Assembly (NCBI GenBank): GCA_948567375.1
Contig: OX419755.1
Location: forward strand, 49,729,001-49,793,000
Reading direction: 5' to 3'
Source: Lunularia cruciata
Lineage: Eukaryota; Streptophyta; Marchantiopsida; Lunulariales; Lunulariaceae
DNA: 64,000 nucleotides
Of this stretch, positions 47,108 through 57,625 are shown one piece after another (positions within the stretch are counted from its first letter, which is position 1; each line of letters begins with the position of its first letter). The notes under the pieces are model-generated. The model was given only the letters and a program-made list of their open reading frames with translations, was not told the origin of the DNA and made no database searches. The translations under genes and the position numbers were made by a program.

Positions 47108-47962
47108 CAACTTGCGTATTTTTTTCAATGAGAAATGTATGGGGATTTTAAAAGCTAGATGGAATTCCTTAAAGGAGTTAAGAGTACAATTAAAAAATAG
47201 AATAAAATCATATCCATTAAGATGGATTAGTTGTTGTGTGATATTGCATAGCTTCCTAATCACCTGATCTGATATATGGTTTGAAGATGATGGAGATTTT
47301 GGATCAGATAGCTCCCATGAAGAAATTGCCAAAGAATCCAGAGGTAAAGAGGATGATTGAGAGGAAACAAGAATAAATGTTAAGGAAAGGTGCCTTATTT
47401 TCAAGAGGCAACATGGGAGATTACTTTGTAAAAGATTTTAAAACAAAATTTTATTTAATTGATTGTTTGCATCCCCATTTTCCACATGAATGTAGTGTAT
47501 GTATGGAGGATGAATTTTAGTGTATGTATGGAGGAGTTTCTTTATTGTGATAAATTTCATAAAGTGCTTTCTTGGGTACCATAGAGCCTGCATTGTTGTT
47601 CATGATAGCTCAGGTTTGAAATTTGGGTACTACAAGGCCGACAGTGTTGTTCTTGTTAGCTCAGTTTCATTTAGAGAAAGGATGTTCAAATTTCATTTCA
47701 AGAAAGGATGTTTGAATGTTATTGCTATTTGAAAAAGAGATGAGGATGTTTGAATGATGAGAAAAGGAGAAGAAAAAGGTGGAATTTTTTGGGAACTAGA
47801 AGGAAGATGTCTGAATTTACAAGTGAGAGAATAGAAGGAGAATAGAAGGTAGAGAGACATTGATGGGATCTGATTTGGGTTAAGGGGTTAAGAATTGCTA
47901 TTTGAGAGTGCCATTTGTAAGTGTCATCCAATAAAAGAGAGGAAGGTGGGAAACTTCATTGC

Positions 47963-48201
47963 AATAAAAATTATGAGTGGAGTAGAATCTGATAGAAGAA
48001 AAGTGGCAAGCTTGTGGTTAATTTGATTCCACACCATCATGGAGGATATGATGTTTATAAAATTGTCAAGGATGGACAAGACAATAAAAACTATGAGTGG
48101 AGTAGAATCTGATAGAAAATAAGTGGCAGGCTCGTGGTGAATTTGATTCCACCTATTATGGAGGATATGATGTTTATAAAATGGTGAAGGATGGACAAGA
48201 C
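47963..48201 (+). repeat. 120-bp unit, two tandem copies
   Basis: Units begin aataaaaa(t/c)tatgagtgg at 47963 and 48083 and end in 'aaggatggacaagac'. They differ by several substitutions and a small deletion. The surroundings are noncoding. Confidence 0.88.
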
Positions 48202-48639
48202 ACAAATCAGAGAATCTCTAGAGGAAATCAAAGAAATTGATTTAGATTATTTAGGTTTGAAGTCAGCCCTTGGTGGGGGATATCCTATTCTAGAGGTATG
48301 GGTTAATTCCACTTTTGAGTTTTTGCATTTCAGTTCATGCTCAAGTTTCATTTCCAATTTTAAGTTTCTTTTTCATTCAAATCTTTTCTATTGCCTTGAT
48401 ACCAATTCTATGTACCTTGTTACATGACTTCAATTGATTTCAGTTTTAGACACCCAATAATATTGTTGAACTCCTCCGTCAACTTCATAGAAATTTTGCT
48501 ATACTTCAAATACCAAACCAATTAGTGTAATGCTTGGCGCTTGGTACATGAATCATTGCAAAATCTTATGTGATTCATCAAAATTTTAAATGTGGTCCAT
48601 CCATTTGCCTCAACTTTGAAGTGCTCAATATCTTTTCCA

Positions 48640-48950
48640 CCATGAAGTTGGAGCTCCAAAAATGGTGCTTTGGCTCCAATATAGCAATAGAGCTTAGCCA
48701 AGTGTCATGCCAAGCTCCAACATTGTGCTTAATCCCAAGCACCATGTCGGGCTCTAGGCGCCAAGCTCTAGCAACGTGCTCAATGTTGTGCTCAACATAA
48801 CGGTTGGTGCCAAGCATAGTGCTAGAGCTTAACACTTGGAGCCCAACATGGCTCTTGGCCAAGCTCCAAGCTCTATTGCTTAGAGCATGGTGCTAGTTCC
48901 AATGCCGTGCTTGGAGCATAATGCTCAACATTAGTTCTAGCACCACACTT
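48640..48950. repeat. Cryptic repeat rich in GCTC/GAGC words
   Basis: Short words such as 'gctccaa', 'ccaagc', 'gtgctc' and their complements recur with no fixed period, together with palindromes like ggcgccaagc. It reads as a scrambled low-complexity block, and any open frame in it is a by-product. Confidence 0.55.
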
Positions 48951-49285
48951 AGCTATGTTTTGCTGAGTATTTAGTTTAAATTAGTATAGAATTAGTTTTG
49001 GTTAGTAGTTAGTACTTGGAAGATCATTTTGGATTCCAACTCAAATCTGAGTAGTTGCATATAATATGACATCTATTCTACTAACCATGGATTCTCATGT
49101 TATTGATTGTTTGTTGTGCAAAGTTTGGTTTGGGTATGTATAATGTGACATGTGAGTAGTGCCATGTTAAATGACCTTCAAGTCCCTTTGGCAACATGTG
49201 GGAATGATAAGTCTTAACTTGATTGTACTTACATGAGCACTCTCAATCCAATCCTTGTCAAGGTTTGGTATTTCTAATTTTTATT

Positions 49286-49307
49286 TCTCTCTCTCTCTCT
49301 CTCTCTC
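49286..49307 (+). repeat. (CT)n microsatellite
   Basis: Eleven dinucleotide units in a row. Confidence 0.92.
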
Positions 49308-49309
49308 AA

Positions 49310-52300
49310 AGAGCTAAAGTTAAACCCCAAGAGGAGCAAGAGAGTATCCCATAATGATAATGATTGTGATTCTTGTTAGCAATAGTAATGTGGTCCACTC
49401 TACAGAAGTGAGGCATGAGCACTTATTGTAAGAACTACTATGAGATATGGATATGACAAAGTGGAAATCAAGTGATTAAATTTGATTTTCCATGTTTATC
49501 TCTAGGTTCATCTTTGCACAAAATTTGCAAGGACTAGGGACAAGGAATCTTTGACAAGGATAGTGCACAACAAAGATTTGACTTTGAATTTGACAATGAT
49601 CAAAGAGTTCTTTGCAATTCCACGGGAGGAGTGTGAGTAGAAGAATAGTAAAGTGTAATTTAGTGGAGGATTGGTTTCCCATCCAAGACTTAACCTCAAA
49701 GAGATATCTGGCCAAAAAATGTGTATTCTTGGCTTGGAGACCCCTCTTTCAGATTATGAGTGTACTATTGATGACAAGAAGGAGACCAAAGCTAGTACAA
49801 GGGCCTATGATACTCTATGTGAGGAAAAAGATTGCATGGTCCTTATTTGAGGATTATGATTGGCCAATTTGATTCTTCTAGTGGTTTTAGTAGAGTTGGT
49901 CTTGTTACAAAGGTAATTGAATCATCCAAAGGAGAGACACTTCATGGAAAATTTTGTGGGACAACTTCTCATTCATATTTTTGTGGAGAGTAGGTTGATG
50001 AGCTAAGATGAGTTAAACATACAAGAGCCATGAGGTAGAGTACTTTCACTTGGAAGAAGAAGAAGGTGAGTATAATTTAAATTCATAAATTGTTTGAATT
50101 ATTGGAATGTAGTGTAATTGATAATAAAGGAGTAAATTAGGTTTTAATTTTCTAGAATTTACCTTACATTAATTGTGCACATATTAGACTCATGATCCTA
50201 TGGAAGATAGTGTATTGGATGTTACTAGGGAGGAGCATGTCTTGGATGATACCCCCTTTGATATTGATTAAGAGTATAGTGAGGGAGGAGTTATACTATC
50301 CATGGTGACGTTTGAGAGAGATTCATGTATTATTACACATGATGTTGGGATCCAACTAGTGAGACTACACCAAGTGGACTAAGACAAAGATGGAAACTCA
50401 AAAAATGATATGTAGATTCAAACAAAGATGGAGGAATCATGAGACATATGATAATGGAACTCAAACTATTAGTAGGGAGATAGAGACTCAAGGGACATAG
50501 ATTATTGAGAGAAAGTTTATGAAAAGTCTTGCAATAACATCTTCATGGGATCCATTAATCTCCACCTCTCTTTGAGATGTAGATATTGAGATGAGTGGCT
50601 CTTAAGGAGAGGAGGATGAGTTTGAAAGATGAAGTTGTATGGTTGGAGGATTTGATGCAAAGGATTTACTCAAATGAACATTTCATTCTTTGTATTCTTT
50701 ACTTTGCACATGTGCACAAGAAGATTCTTGTTTTGAATCTTGAATGTATAGCAAATTTGATATTTGATATGGGATAGTAGTCCTCTTTTTGCTCAATGGT
50801 GTTCATTGACAAAGCGGTTTGGATGGACTTCATAAAAAGACTCAAGTTCTTTTTGATATGTACCTCATCTTGGGGTTAGAGATTTCATATCATATCATGT
50901 GTTCATTTGAGGTTCTAATCTAAACAAACGGCTTGAATACAAATGTAACTCACCTTTGTTGTTCCATGTGAGACTAAAAATTCTTACTAGAGAGATTTCA
51001 CACAAGGATTTGCCTTATTTGCATATTTACCAAGGCAGATGGCTTAGTAATGAGAACTAGAGAGTTGAGAGTTAGACCTTATAGTGCATTTCATGAGTGT
51101 TCTAAATCTATTTGTGATCTTTTGACTCTTGATAGTGCAATGGCTCTCTATTTTACAAGCCATCCACATGGTACTTTCACCTTCTTTACTTTACTCCTTC
51201 TCAAACAAGGTATGCATTATCATATATCTCATTTCATGTCCTCTTGCTAGATCCTTAGAGAGATTTAGATCCTCTATACTTTTGTTGATTGACTTTTATA
51301 CCCAAGAGTGATTGTCTAGGAAGTTGAAAGATTATAGCATAGATCCTTATGATGGCTTAGCAGAGTTCTTTTAGGATCCATCACTTATGCCTAAGGAGAG
51401 GAATAGTATGTGGTTTTTTAGTCTAAGGTTTCAATCCTACTCATTTCAACTCTTGGATCTTGCAATTGAGAAGGTAAAGGCATATAGTGTAGGCCCAATT
51501 TAGCTACCATAGAGACAAAAGGCCTGGTGATAATGTATTATCACATCACTTGTACACATGCATATGTTTTTTATACTTCAGTTTACTACATTCAATCATA
51601 TTTAGCTTTGGTATATATTCCAAGATTACATGATTTAGTCTCTCCTAAACACTTGGTATATATGGTTGTATTGTGTATCCAAAATGCTGAATAATCTAGT
51701 CTAGTGACAAAGTTCAAAGTACAACGTTCAATTTGGTGTTGATTCCTTCCACTTTAAAACAACAATTTGATCACGTGAGGCAACAAAGAACTTCCTCACA
51801 ATAATGTGGCAGGATGAACATATATTGATTGATGAAAGAGCTTTGGTGCTACACAAGAAACTGAATATTTGCATGTGGCATGACAGTCTGGGACAATGGT
51901 GTAGGCTTCATGGTAATGAGCACTAAGAAATTTGTGAAGGAGAGATTACAAAAGCTATGTTGATATTGGTAGCCTTCATGTTGTCAACTTTAACATTGTC
52001 AGATATTATCATTTGGATTTTTGCTACTATGGGTTCTATATTACATTGCTCAATGATATGTCCTACAAATTTTAAGTAGAGACTTATTTAGTGTGGTACT
52101 CAACCACCATAATGCTTTTGTGTTTACAAATATTTGTTTAGTGCAAGAAGAAGTCAACTCTTTTGTGAAAGAATTTCACTTCAGAGCAAGATTCTATCAA
52201 AATATGCTATATCAAGAGATGAGTGGCAGATTATGCATGCTGGTAAAACTTGGAATATGAAGTGATTGCGTGTTGAACCATGGTGGTTCATTTACACCAA

Positions 52301-53940
52301 AGAAGTTTCATGTGTTGAGCTCCAAAGATTTATTTTAAGATCAACCAAAATTTAGAGGGTCAATACAAGAAGAATTAAAACAACTTAATATGCATTCAAT
52401 GAAGTCAAGATCATGAACTTGTCTTTGACTACATGCTCAATACTTTATGGTTGCATAGCTTTAATCATAAGATTTTGATTGTTGGCAATGCTTTAAAGAT
52501 GTCTTCACTCATAATGAAGTAAATGAGAAGAGTAATGTAAGTATGGGACTAATTTGGTATCTTTGACTTTCCTCACTAAAGTTGTATCGTCAAATTTCCT
52601 TGTGTCAAGTTTAGCATCTATAAAAATTTCAATTTTTGGAATTACAAAATCACATGTGCACAAAAATAGTACAAACTTTCCTTAAAATAGACCGCCATCA
52701 TCCAAAAGTGAAGGTCTTTTCTACATAATGTTTTCTCTTTATCTCCCACTAGACACTTGTTGAATGTCTTATCACAATTTAGCAATCAATCAAATCAAAT
52801 TTACATGCACATGGTCAAATTCTGTATTATAAAACTCTAGATTATTTGGAGTAAGATGTGCTAGAAAATAAACTTTCCGGCATTGATACTAGAGATGAGA
52901 GATTTTCAGAAGTGTCAAGAACCATAAGTTTGGATAAAGAAGAGATCCCATAGAACTCTCTAAGCTCATTGTAAGAAATCATGAGAAATTTGAGCTCTCT
53001 AGCAGATTCGATTCCTTTCAAGCTCTTATGTCCATTTTGCCAACATAAACAATGAAATGCAAACCTCTGTCAATGTTGTAAATGTCACAAATGTTCTTCA
53101 ATTGATGCTAAGCTAAGAAAGTTTGATGATGGTTTTGCATGTGAGCTCTTACATGCATCTTAGAACTCACATTCATTTCACGTTGTGATGTGTAACCTTG
53201 CATACAAGAACTAGGGCAAAAAGGAGGTAAGTATTTTAAATTTAGGTGAGAAGGCACACTCATCTTCTCCATTGACTAGAACAACATTCATGCAAGGTGT
53301 TGCTGATTTCAATACTTTTGGCAACCTATAAATGACACTCCTTAACAATAGAGGCAATCCAAAATTACAACCTGCTAGATAGCATCCAAGGATGGAGAGA
53401 AACTAGATGTGTTCATAAAACATCCAATGCCATGTGCTAGGGAGAAATTAAACATTCTCTTTGACTTGGTAGACAACATACAATACCAAAGAGAAATTTA
53501 ACATTCTCTCTATTCTGCTCTCATAGAGAATAGTTTTTAAGATAGGAGTAAAATATCATGAAACACTAGACATTCCTCATTGATCTTTCCACAAGCTTGT
53601 TAAACCCTAAAGCCTCTTCTATGGCCCTTGAGTTCCCTAATCCCAGCTTGCTCAAAAAATTTAAAACAAAACAAAACCATTGATCAATTATTTTATGACT
53701 AGCCTAACTATTTTATGACAAGACATTCTAAACATCAATGAAAAAAGACATTCCAATACAATCCATTGAGACATTCTGAAATAGTACATTCACCAAGACA
53801 CATCAATGGCATTCCAAGACTGTCCATTGAGAACAAACAAGAGAGCAAGTATTTACTTATATGTCCATCTTCTAACTCAAATTGACTAGGATAATATAGA
53901 TTACTCTCATCACTTGGAGAAGGATAGAGTGAGTGTATTC
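49310..53940. other. Gene-free AT-rich interval
   Basis: No domain is recognised on either strand. Short open pieces at 50595-50777, 51050-51250 and around 52140-52330 look like worn coding sequence (few low-complexity runs, mixed residues) but match no family I can name. They could be remains of host genes or of an unlisted element. Confidence 0.45.
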
Positions 53941-54675
53941 ATGCACACTTACAACTCAAATCCACTAGGATAATAGGAATCACCCTCATCACTTGTAGTA
54001 GAAGGAGTGTAGTTGTGAAATTCAAGACCATCACTATAGCTATCATTTGTATCATGTCTTGCATTTGAGAAATTTTCCATTAAAGTTTTAATCTCATCAG
54101 TTGATTTGCTCACCTTTGCTAATTTTATTATCATTAAATGGAAATTCTTGGACTTGACATACCTCTCCTCTAATCCACACTTTTCTGATTTAGATCTTAG
54201 TTTTTAGGACATCAATATCTTATCTACTTCCACTTTTTCTCTTTGCTTCTCTATCTTTGCCAATTTTTTTGCTTTTATTTCTACTAACTTGCATCTCTCA
54301 TATGCTCTCATATGCTCTCATAGTCTCACTCTTTAAGTTTGATTGGTTAGCAAGTCCTTGCAAAAAAGAAGCTACAATGGGTACCAATTTTGGATAAGTT
54401 TTAGACACCTTTTTTTCTTCCATTCAACCCTCCATCTTGGTTTGCTTCTCTGCCATGTTTACTTGATTATCCATCTCCTTCTTGTGCATCTCCAAGTCTT
54501 GCTTTGTCAACATGTGTATCCTTCCCTCCTCTTTGTCAACCCATGGTTCTTTCAATCCTCCCAATTTTAAATAACCTTATCCACATGAACTTCTTTCACA
54601 CAAAGTTGAGAATCATGCATGAAAAAACTCTCTTCTTCTAGGACGTGTTGAGTATCTTTTCCAAACTCAAACTCA

Positions 54676-55239
54676 CTAAGGATACTTGCCAAAAAGAAAG
54701 GTCTCTATGGTTCTTGAAAATAGGATATCATCTATCATATCATCTCCTTCTTCTTCTTCTTCAATACCATATCTTGATTCATAGATACATGCTTCAATTC
54801 CCAACCCCATACCTACTAGAGCAAGAGGAGATATATAAGCACAACATCCAAACATAATATCCATTCTATGGAAATGAAGAGAATTGTGATTCAATTTTTC
54901 ATCTGTAGTTTTCAATCCAAGTTTCATCTCCTTTTCCATGATACCCTCTCTAGTAGATTTACCCTTCCAATCTCTATCAGACTTGTAAGACTTCATATAT
55001 CTTGCACATTTCTTGCACAATCTATCCCTTGTCATGGTACTTGGAAATTCTATCCCAAACTTCAAGAGAAATATGGCCATCATACTAAAATCAATGCTCT
55101 TTTGCAGTAGCTTCTTACAACCTCCTCCATGAATCTTATTGAAGTGCTTGGGATTATCAAGATAATCAAAAATATATGCAAAATGATGAGCATGTAAAAG
55201 ACCAAGACCAAGGAGAGAAATAGAAGAATGGAAGCTCAC
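54676..55239 (-). CDS. 187-codon ORF of unknown function, starting inside an LTR
   Basis: This is an unusually long open frame for the decayed surroundings. The first ATG (55239) and about 15 codons lie inside the family B LTR (55193-55604); the rest comes from the flanking DNA. The protein has a short hydrophobic start (ISLLGLGLLHAHHFAYIF), then a C-x2-C in RLCKKCARYMKSYKSDRDWK, a basic region, and an acidic run EEEEEGDDMIDD near residues 160-175. The same strand continues beyond the stop with lysine-rich, coiled-coil-like but broken sequence (54000-54640). The LTR has a TATA box 58 bases upstream of the ATG, so the LTR could drive it. I do not recognise a family. It may be an exon or transposon fragment into which the retroelement inserted. 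Confidence 0.35.
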   Translation of the reverse strand: MSFHSSISLLGLGLLHAHHFAYIFDYLDNPKHFNKIHGGGCKKLLQKSIDFSMMAIFLLKFGIEFPSTMTRDRLCKKCARYMKSYKSDRDWKGKSTREGIMEKEMKLGLKTTDEKLNHNSLHFHRMDIMFGCCAYISPLALVGMGLGIEACIYESRYGIEEEEEGDDMIDDILFSRTIETFLFGKYP

Positions 55240-55604
55240 ATTGGAACACTAGAATGAGGAGAAACTCCAAATGCCTAACATGAGCTTTGGCTTTGGTATT
55301 TATATGTAGCATACAAGGCCCTTGAGAAGCTTCTCAAGAAGCTTCTTCTAGCCTTTTTCTTAGAGTGCAAGCCAAGTTAACCAGGAAGCTTCTCAAGAAG
55401 CTTCCTTCTAGAAGTTGCCTACTTGGCATGCAAGCTAAGTTAGTTGGAAGCTTCTAGAAGCTACTTACTTGAACTGCAAGCTAAGCTAGCTGAGAAGCTT
55501 CTCAAGAAGCTTCCTAGATACTTCCGGAATATTCTAGGCTAATTTATCTTATTTGCTACTTTGTTAGCCCTACTAACTTTGTCGTTAAACTCCATATTGT
55601 TACA
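55193..55604 (-). repeat. 3' LTR of the family B chromovirus, HSE-rich
   Basis: On the minus strand it starts TGTAACAATATGG after a polypurine tract and ends TTTTACA, 412 bases. A TATA box TATAAATA lies at 55304-55297. Upstream of it, 55326-55534 is packed with GAA/TTC arrays (listed separately). The left flank is GAGCA; the matching flank would lie beyond the window. Confidence 0.85.
55326..55534 (-). promoter_or_regulatory. Cluster of heat-shock-element-like motifs in the LTR
   Basis: The heat shock factor site is alternating GAA and TTC blocks two bases apart. Perfect three-block sites occur at 55447-55459 (GAAgcTTCtaGAA) and 55522-55534 (TTCcgGAAtaTTC). Paired GAAGCTTC palindromes spaced by tcaa lie at 55326-55345, 55385-55404 and 55494-55513, and a two-block TTCtaGAA at 55406-55413. 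All lie 22-230 bases upstream of the TATA box, where a promoter would carry them. Heat-driven transcription is an inference. Confidence 0.6.
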
Positions 55605-55624
55605 TATTCTCCCACTGCTAGTTG

Positions 55625-55852
55625 GTGACGTCCTCGTTGCCAATGAAGCTTTGAACTCTTGGATAGCCATCTATGCATTTTGGAGGTGAGAAAGAGGTTC
55701 CCATGTGGCATCATGAGGAGATACTCTTTCTAAAGGACCTTGTACTCTGTATGTTGTCGATGGCCACGTTGAATATGGTGTTGTGCAAGGATACGATCAA
55801 CTTTGTACTCCTCATGATCATTGATAGGGATAGGAGGAGGGAGAGGTTGGAC
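55625..55852 (-). pseudogene. Chromodomain-like end of the integrase, family B
   Basis: In one minus-strand frame the sequence reads EYKVDRILAQ, then TEYKVLWKEY, as in the chromodomain at the integrase C-terminus of chromoviruses, which directs insertion by binding chromatin marks. The tryptophan-lysine step of the binding cage is still readable. Frame changes separate it from the integrase. Confidence 0.55.
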
Positions 55853-56827
55853 TCAAGAGGAAAAGGAAGAGGGGTTAGGAACAAAGGGTTTCAACTTGGA
55901 AACATGAAAGATAGGATGGATACGCATATGACAAGGCAAGGCAAGTTGATAAGCAACATGAGAGACAATTTGGGTGACATCAAAGGGTCCTATCCAATTA
56001 GAGGCAAGTTTATAAACTTGGGTATCAAGGGGAAGAGGGAGGTTACTAGAGAATAACATGACTTTATCACCGACTTCAAAGGTGAGATCACGATGATGGT
56101 GATTCGTATATTGCTTTTGACAATTTTAAGCAACAAGGAGGTGAGATTTGGCTTGTTGGAGAGATTGGGATATAGTGGCCAAGAATGTTGAAGTATGAGG
56201 AACCTAAGATGGAAAAGGAGCAAAAAGAGAATTTGGAACAAGCGGATCTTGGCCAAAATTGAGAAAGAAAAGAAAAAATCTGATGCTTGTCTATTTGGAA
56301 TTGTTGTAGGCAAATTCTGCAACTGCAATACATTCATCCCAATTGGTATGGTGGATATTGACAAAGGCATGCAGCATATCTTCCAATGTATGATTTGCAT
56401 GTTCAGTTTGTCCATCAGTTTAAGGATGATAGGTTGTGGACAAAGCAAGCTTGGTTCCGAGTATCTGGAAGAGTGCTTGAAAAAACTTGCCGGTAAATTG
56501 AGGATCACAGTCGGAGATGAGTACATGTGGCATCCTATGATGCTTGAAGACATTTTCAAAGTAGATTTGTGCTAAGGTTAGAGCATCCACAATATCACAG
56601 ATTGGTGCCAAGTGGATTTTCTTACGAAGCTTATCCATAAACACCACGATTGTTGTGTGTCCTTGCTTTGTCTTGGGCAAGGATGTGATGAGATCCAAGC
56701 TCACATGCTCCCATTGAGCAAATGGAATGGCAAGTGGTTGAAGGAGTCCACTCAGCTTCTGGTTGTTGGTCTTGTTGCATTGGCAACTCTCACACGATCG
56801 GACAAATTCTTGAACATCCCACGTCAT
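55853..56827 (-). pseudogene. Integrase, family B chromovirus
   Basis: The minus-strand reading starts in the zinc domain with C-E-S-C, then the core WEHVSLDLITSLPKT, VVFMDKLRKKIHLAP and ISDCDPQFTGKFF, with the two conserved aspartates in place (135 open codons, 56827-56420). The third catalytic residue region near 56400-56330 lies across a frame change. The C-terminal part reads KLASNWIGPFDV and HPIFHVSKLKPF (56059-55853), the GPF/Y module. It would join element ends to host DNA, but at least two frame changes make it inactive. Confidence 0.85.
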
Positions 56828-56938
56828 ATTGGGCTACTACCATCAACTTTGGAGGGTACCCAATGTCTTGTCTACACCCATGTGACCAGCTATGGGCAAA
56901 TCATGTGTTCATGTGTTCATGTGTTCCAAGTGTAAGGT

Positions 56939-57229
56939 CTACAACAATGGTTTGTGATCAGTTTGCATGATCACTTGTTTCTCCAAGAGATAATGCCTCC
57001 ATACCTTGGTGGCATATACCATTGCAAGTTGTTCTTGATCTCGAGTAGAGTAGTTTCTTTTAGTTTTTTTGAGTTGGCAAGACACAAAGGCAATAAGATG
57101 TAGTCCATTTGGGAATTCTTGTTGCAACATGGCTCCAATTGCAAAGTTAGAAGCATCAAAATCAACCACACATAGTAGTTGAGGATCATACGGTTGAAGA
57201 ATGGGCCTTGAAAACACCAAATGTTTCAA
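56939..57229 (-). pseudogene. RNase H, family B chromovirus
   Basis: A 96-codon open frame reads RPILQPYDPQLLCVVDFDAS with the first catalytic aspartate. It continues with GAMLQQEF, then YSTRDQEQLA with the catalytic glutamate, and ends TDHKPLL with another aspartate. It would remove the RNA strand during reverse transcription. It matches 19995-20250 of the plus-strand copy. Reverse transcriptase lies upstream across a shift. Confidence 0.85.
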
Positions 57230-57290
57230 CTTTTAGAATGCTTCTTTGTGCTTGGTGGTCCACTGGAAGCTCAAGTCCTTCCCCAATATG

Positions 57291-57625
57291 TCAATCAATG
57301 GTGCAACCACATGAGCATAATAATGGATGAACCGTTGATGAAATTGGCCAACCCATTAAATGCCCATACTTTTGTAGTATCCTTTGGAGAAGGCCAATCA
57401 GTAACTGCCTTGATTTTCTCCTCTTCCATCTTGATCCCCTCCGATGAGATCTTGTGCCCCAAGAAGGTAACTTCCTTTTGCCAAAAGGCATACTTTGACT
57501 TCTTGTAGTAAAATTTCTATTGTTGTAGTCGTCTTAGAAATTCTTGCACATGATTCATGTGTTCTGCCTCTATCTTGTTATAGATTAAGATGTCATCCAA
57601 GAACACCATCACATTGTCATGCTTT
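57291..57625 (-). pseudogene. Reverse transcriptase C-terminal part, family B
   Basis: The active site VMVFLDDILIYNK sits at about 57609-57579, followed by CAFWQKEVTFLG-type sequence near 57480. The N-terminal fingers and palm are not adjacent: the sequence breaks at about 57620 into foreign DNA and resumes at 59860-59992. Confidence 0.78.

Larger units (their letters stand above)
45816..47290 (+). mobile_element. PIF/Harbinger-type transposase remnant
   Basis: The plus strand keeps pieces of a DDE transposase of the HARBI1-like group. An N-terminal part reads FVHEKFMDLDPLSFRQLI and VDHIKDHPIF (45880-46005), then LAIALDIFG and GNGACVA (46046-46098). Then comes WPNRRERARISSIFAEKGF, followed by VGLVNF and RPTIDREIYFS, and YSIND (46389-46556). 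The C-terminal GILKARWNSLKELRVQLKNR-like helix ends in CCVILHSFL (about 47120-47260). The first catalytic aspartate, expected in VGL(I/V)DGT, reads asparagine. Two internal tandem duplications and stops also break the frame. No terminal inverted repeats were identified. Confidence 0.72.

Noticed and set aside
48570-48862. Overlapping frames on both strands over the GCTC/GAGC-rich block
   Set aside because: A near-symmetrical repeat vocabulary keeps both strands open. Codons reflect the repeat words, not a protein.
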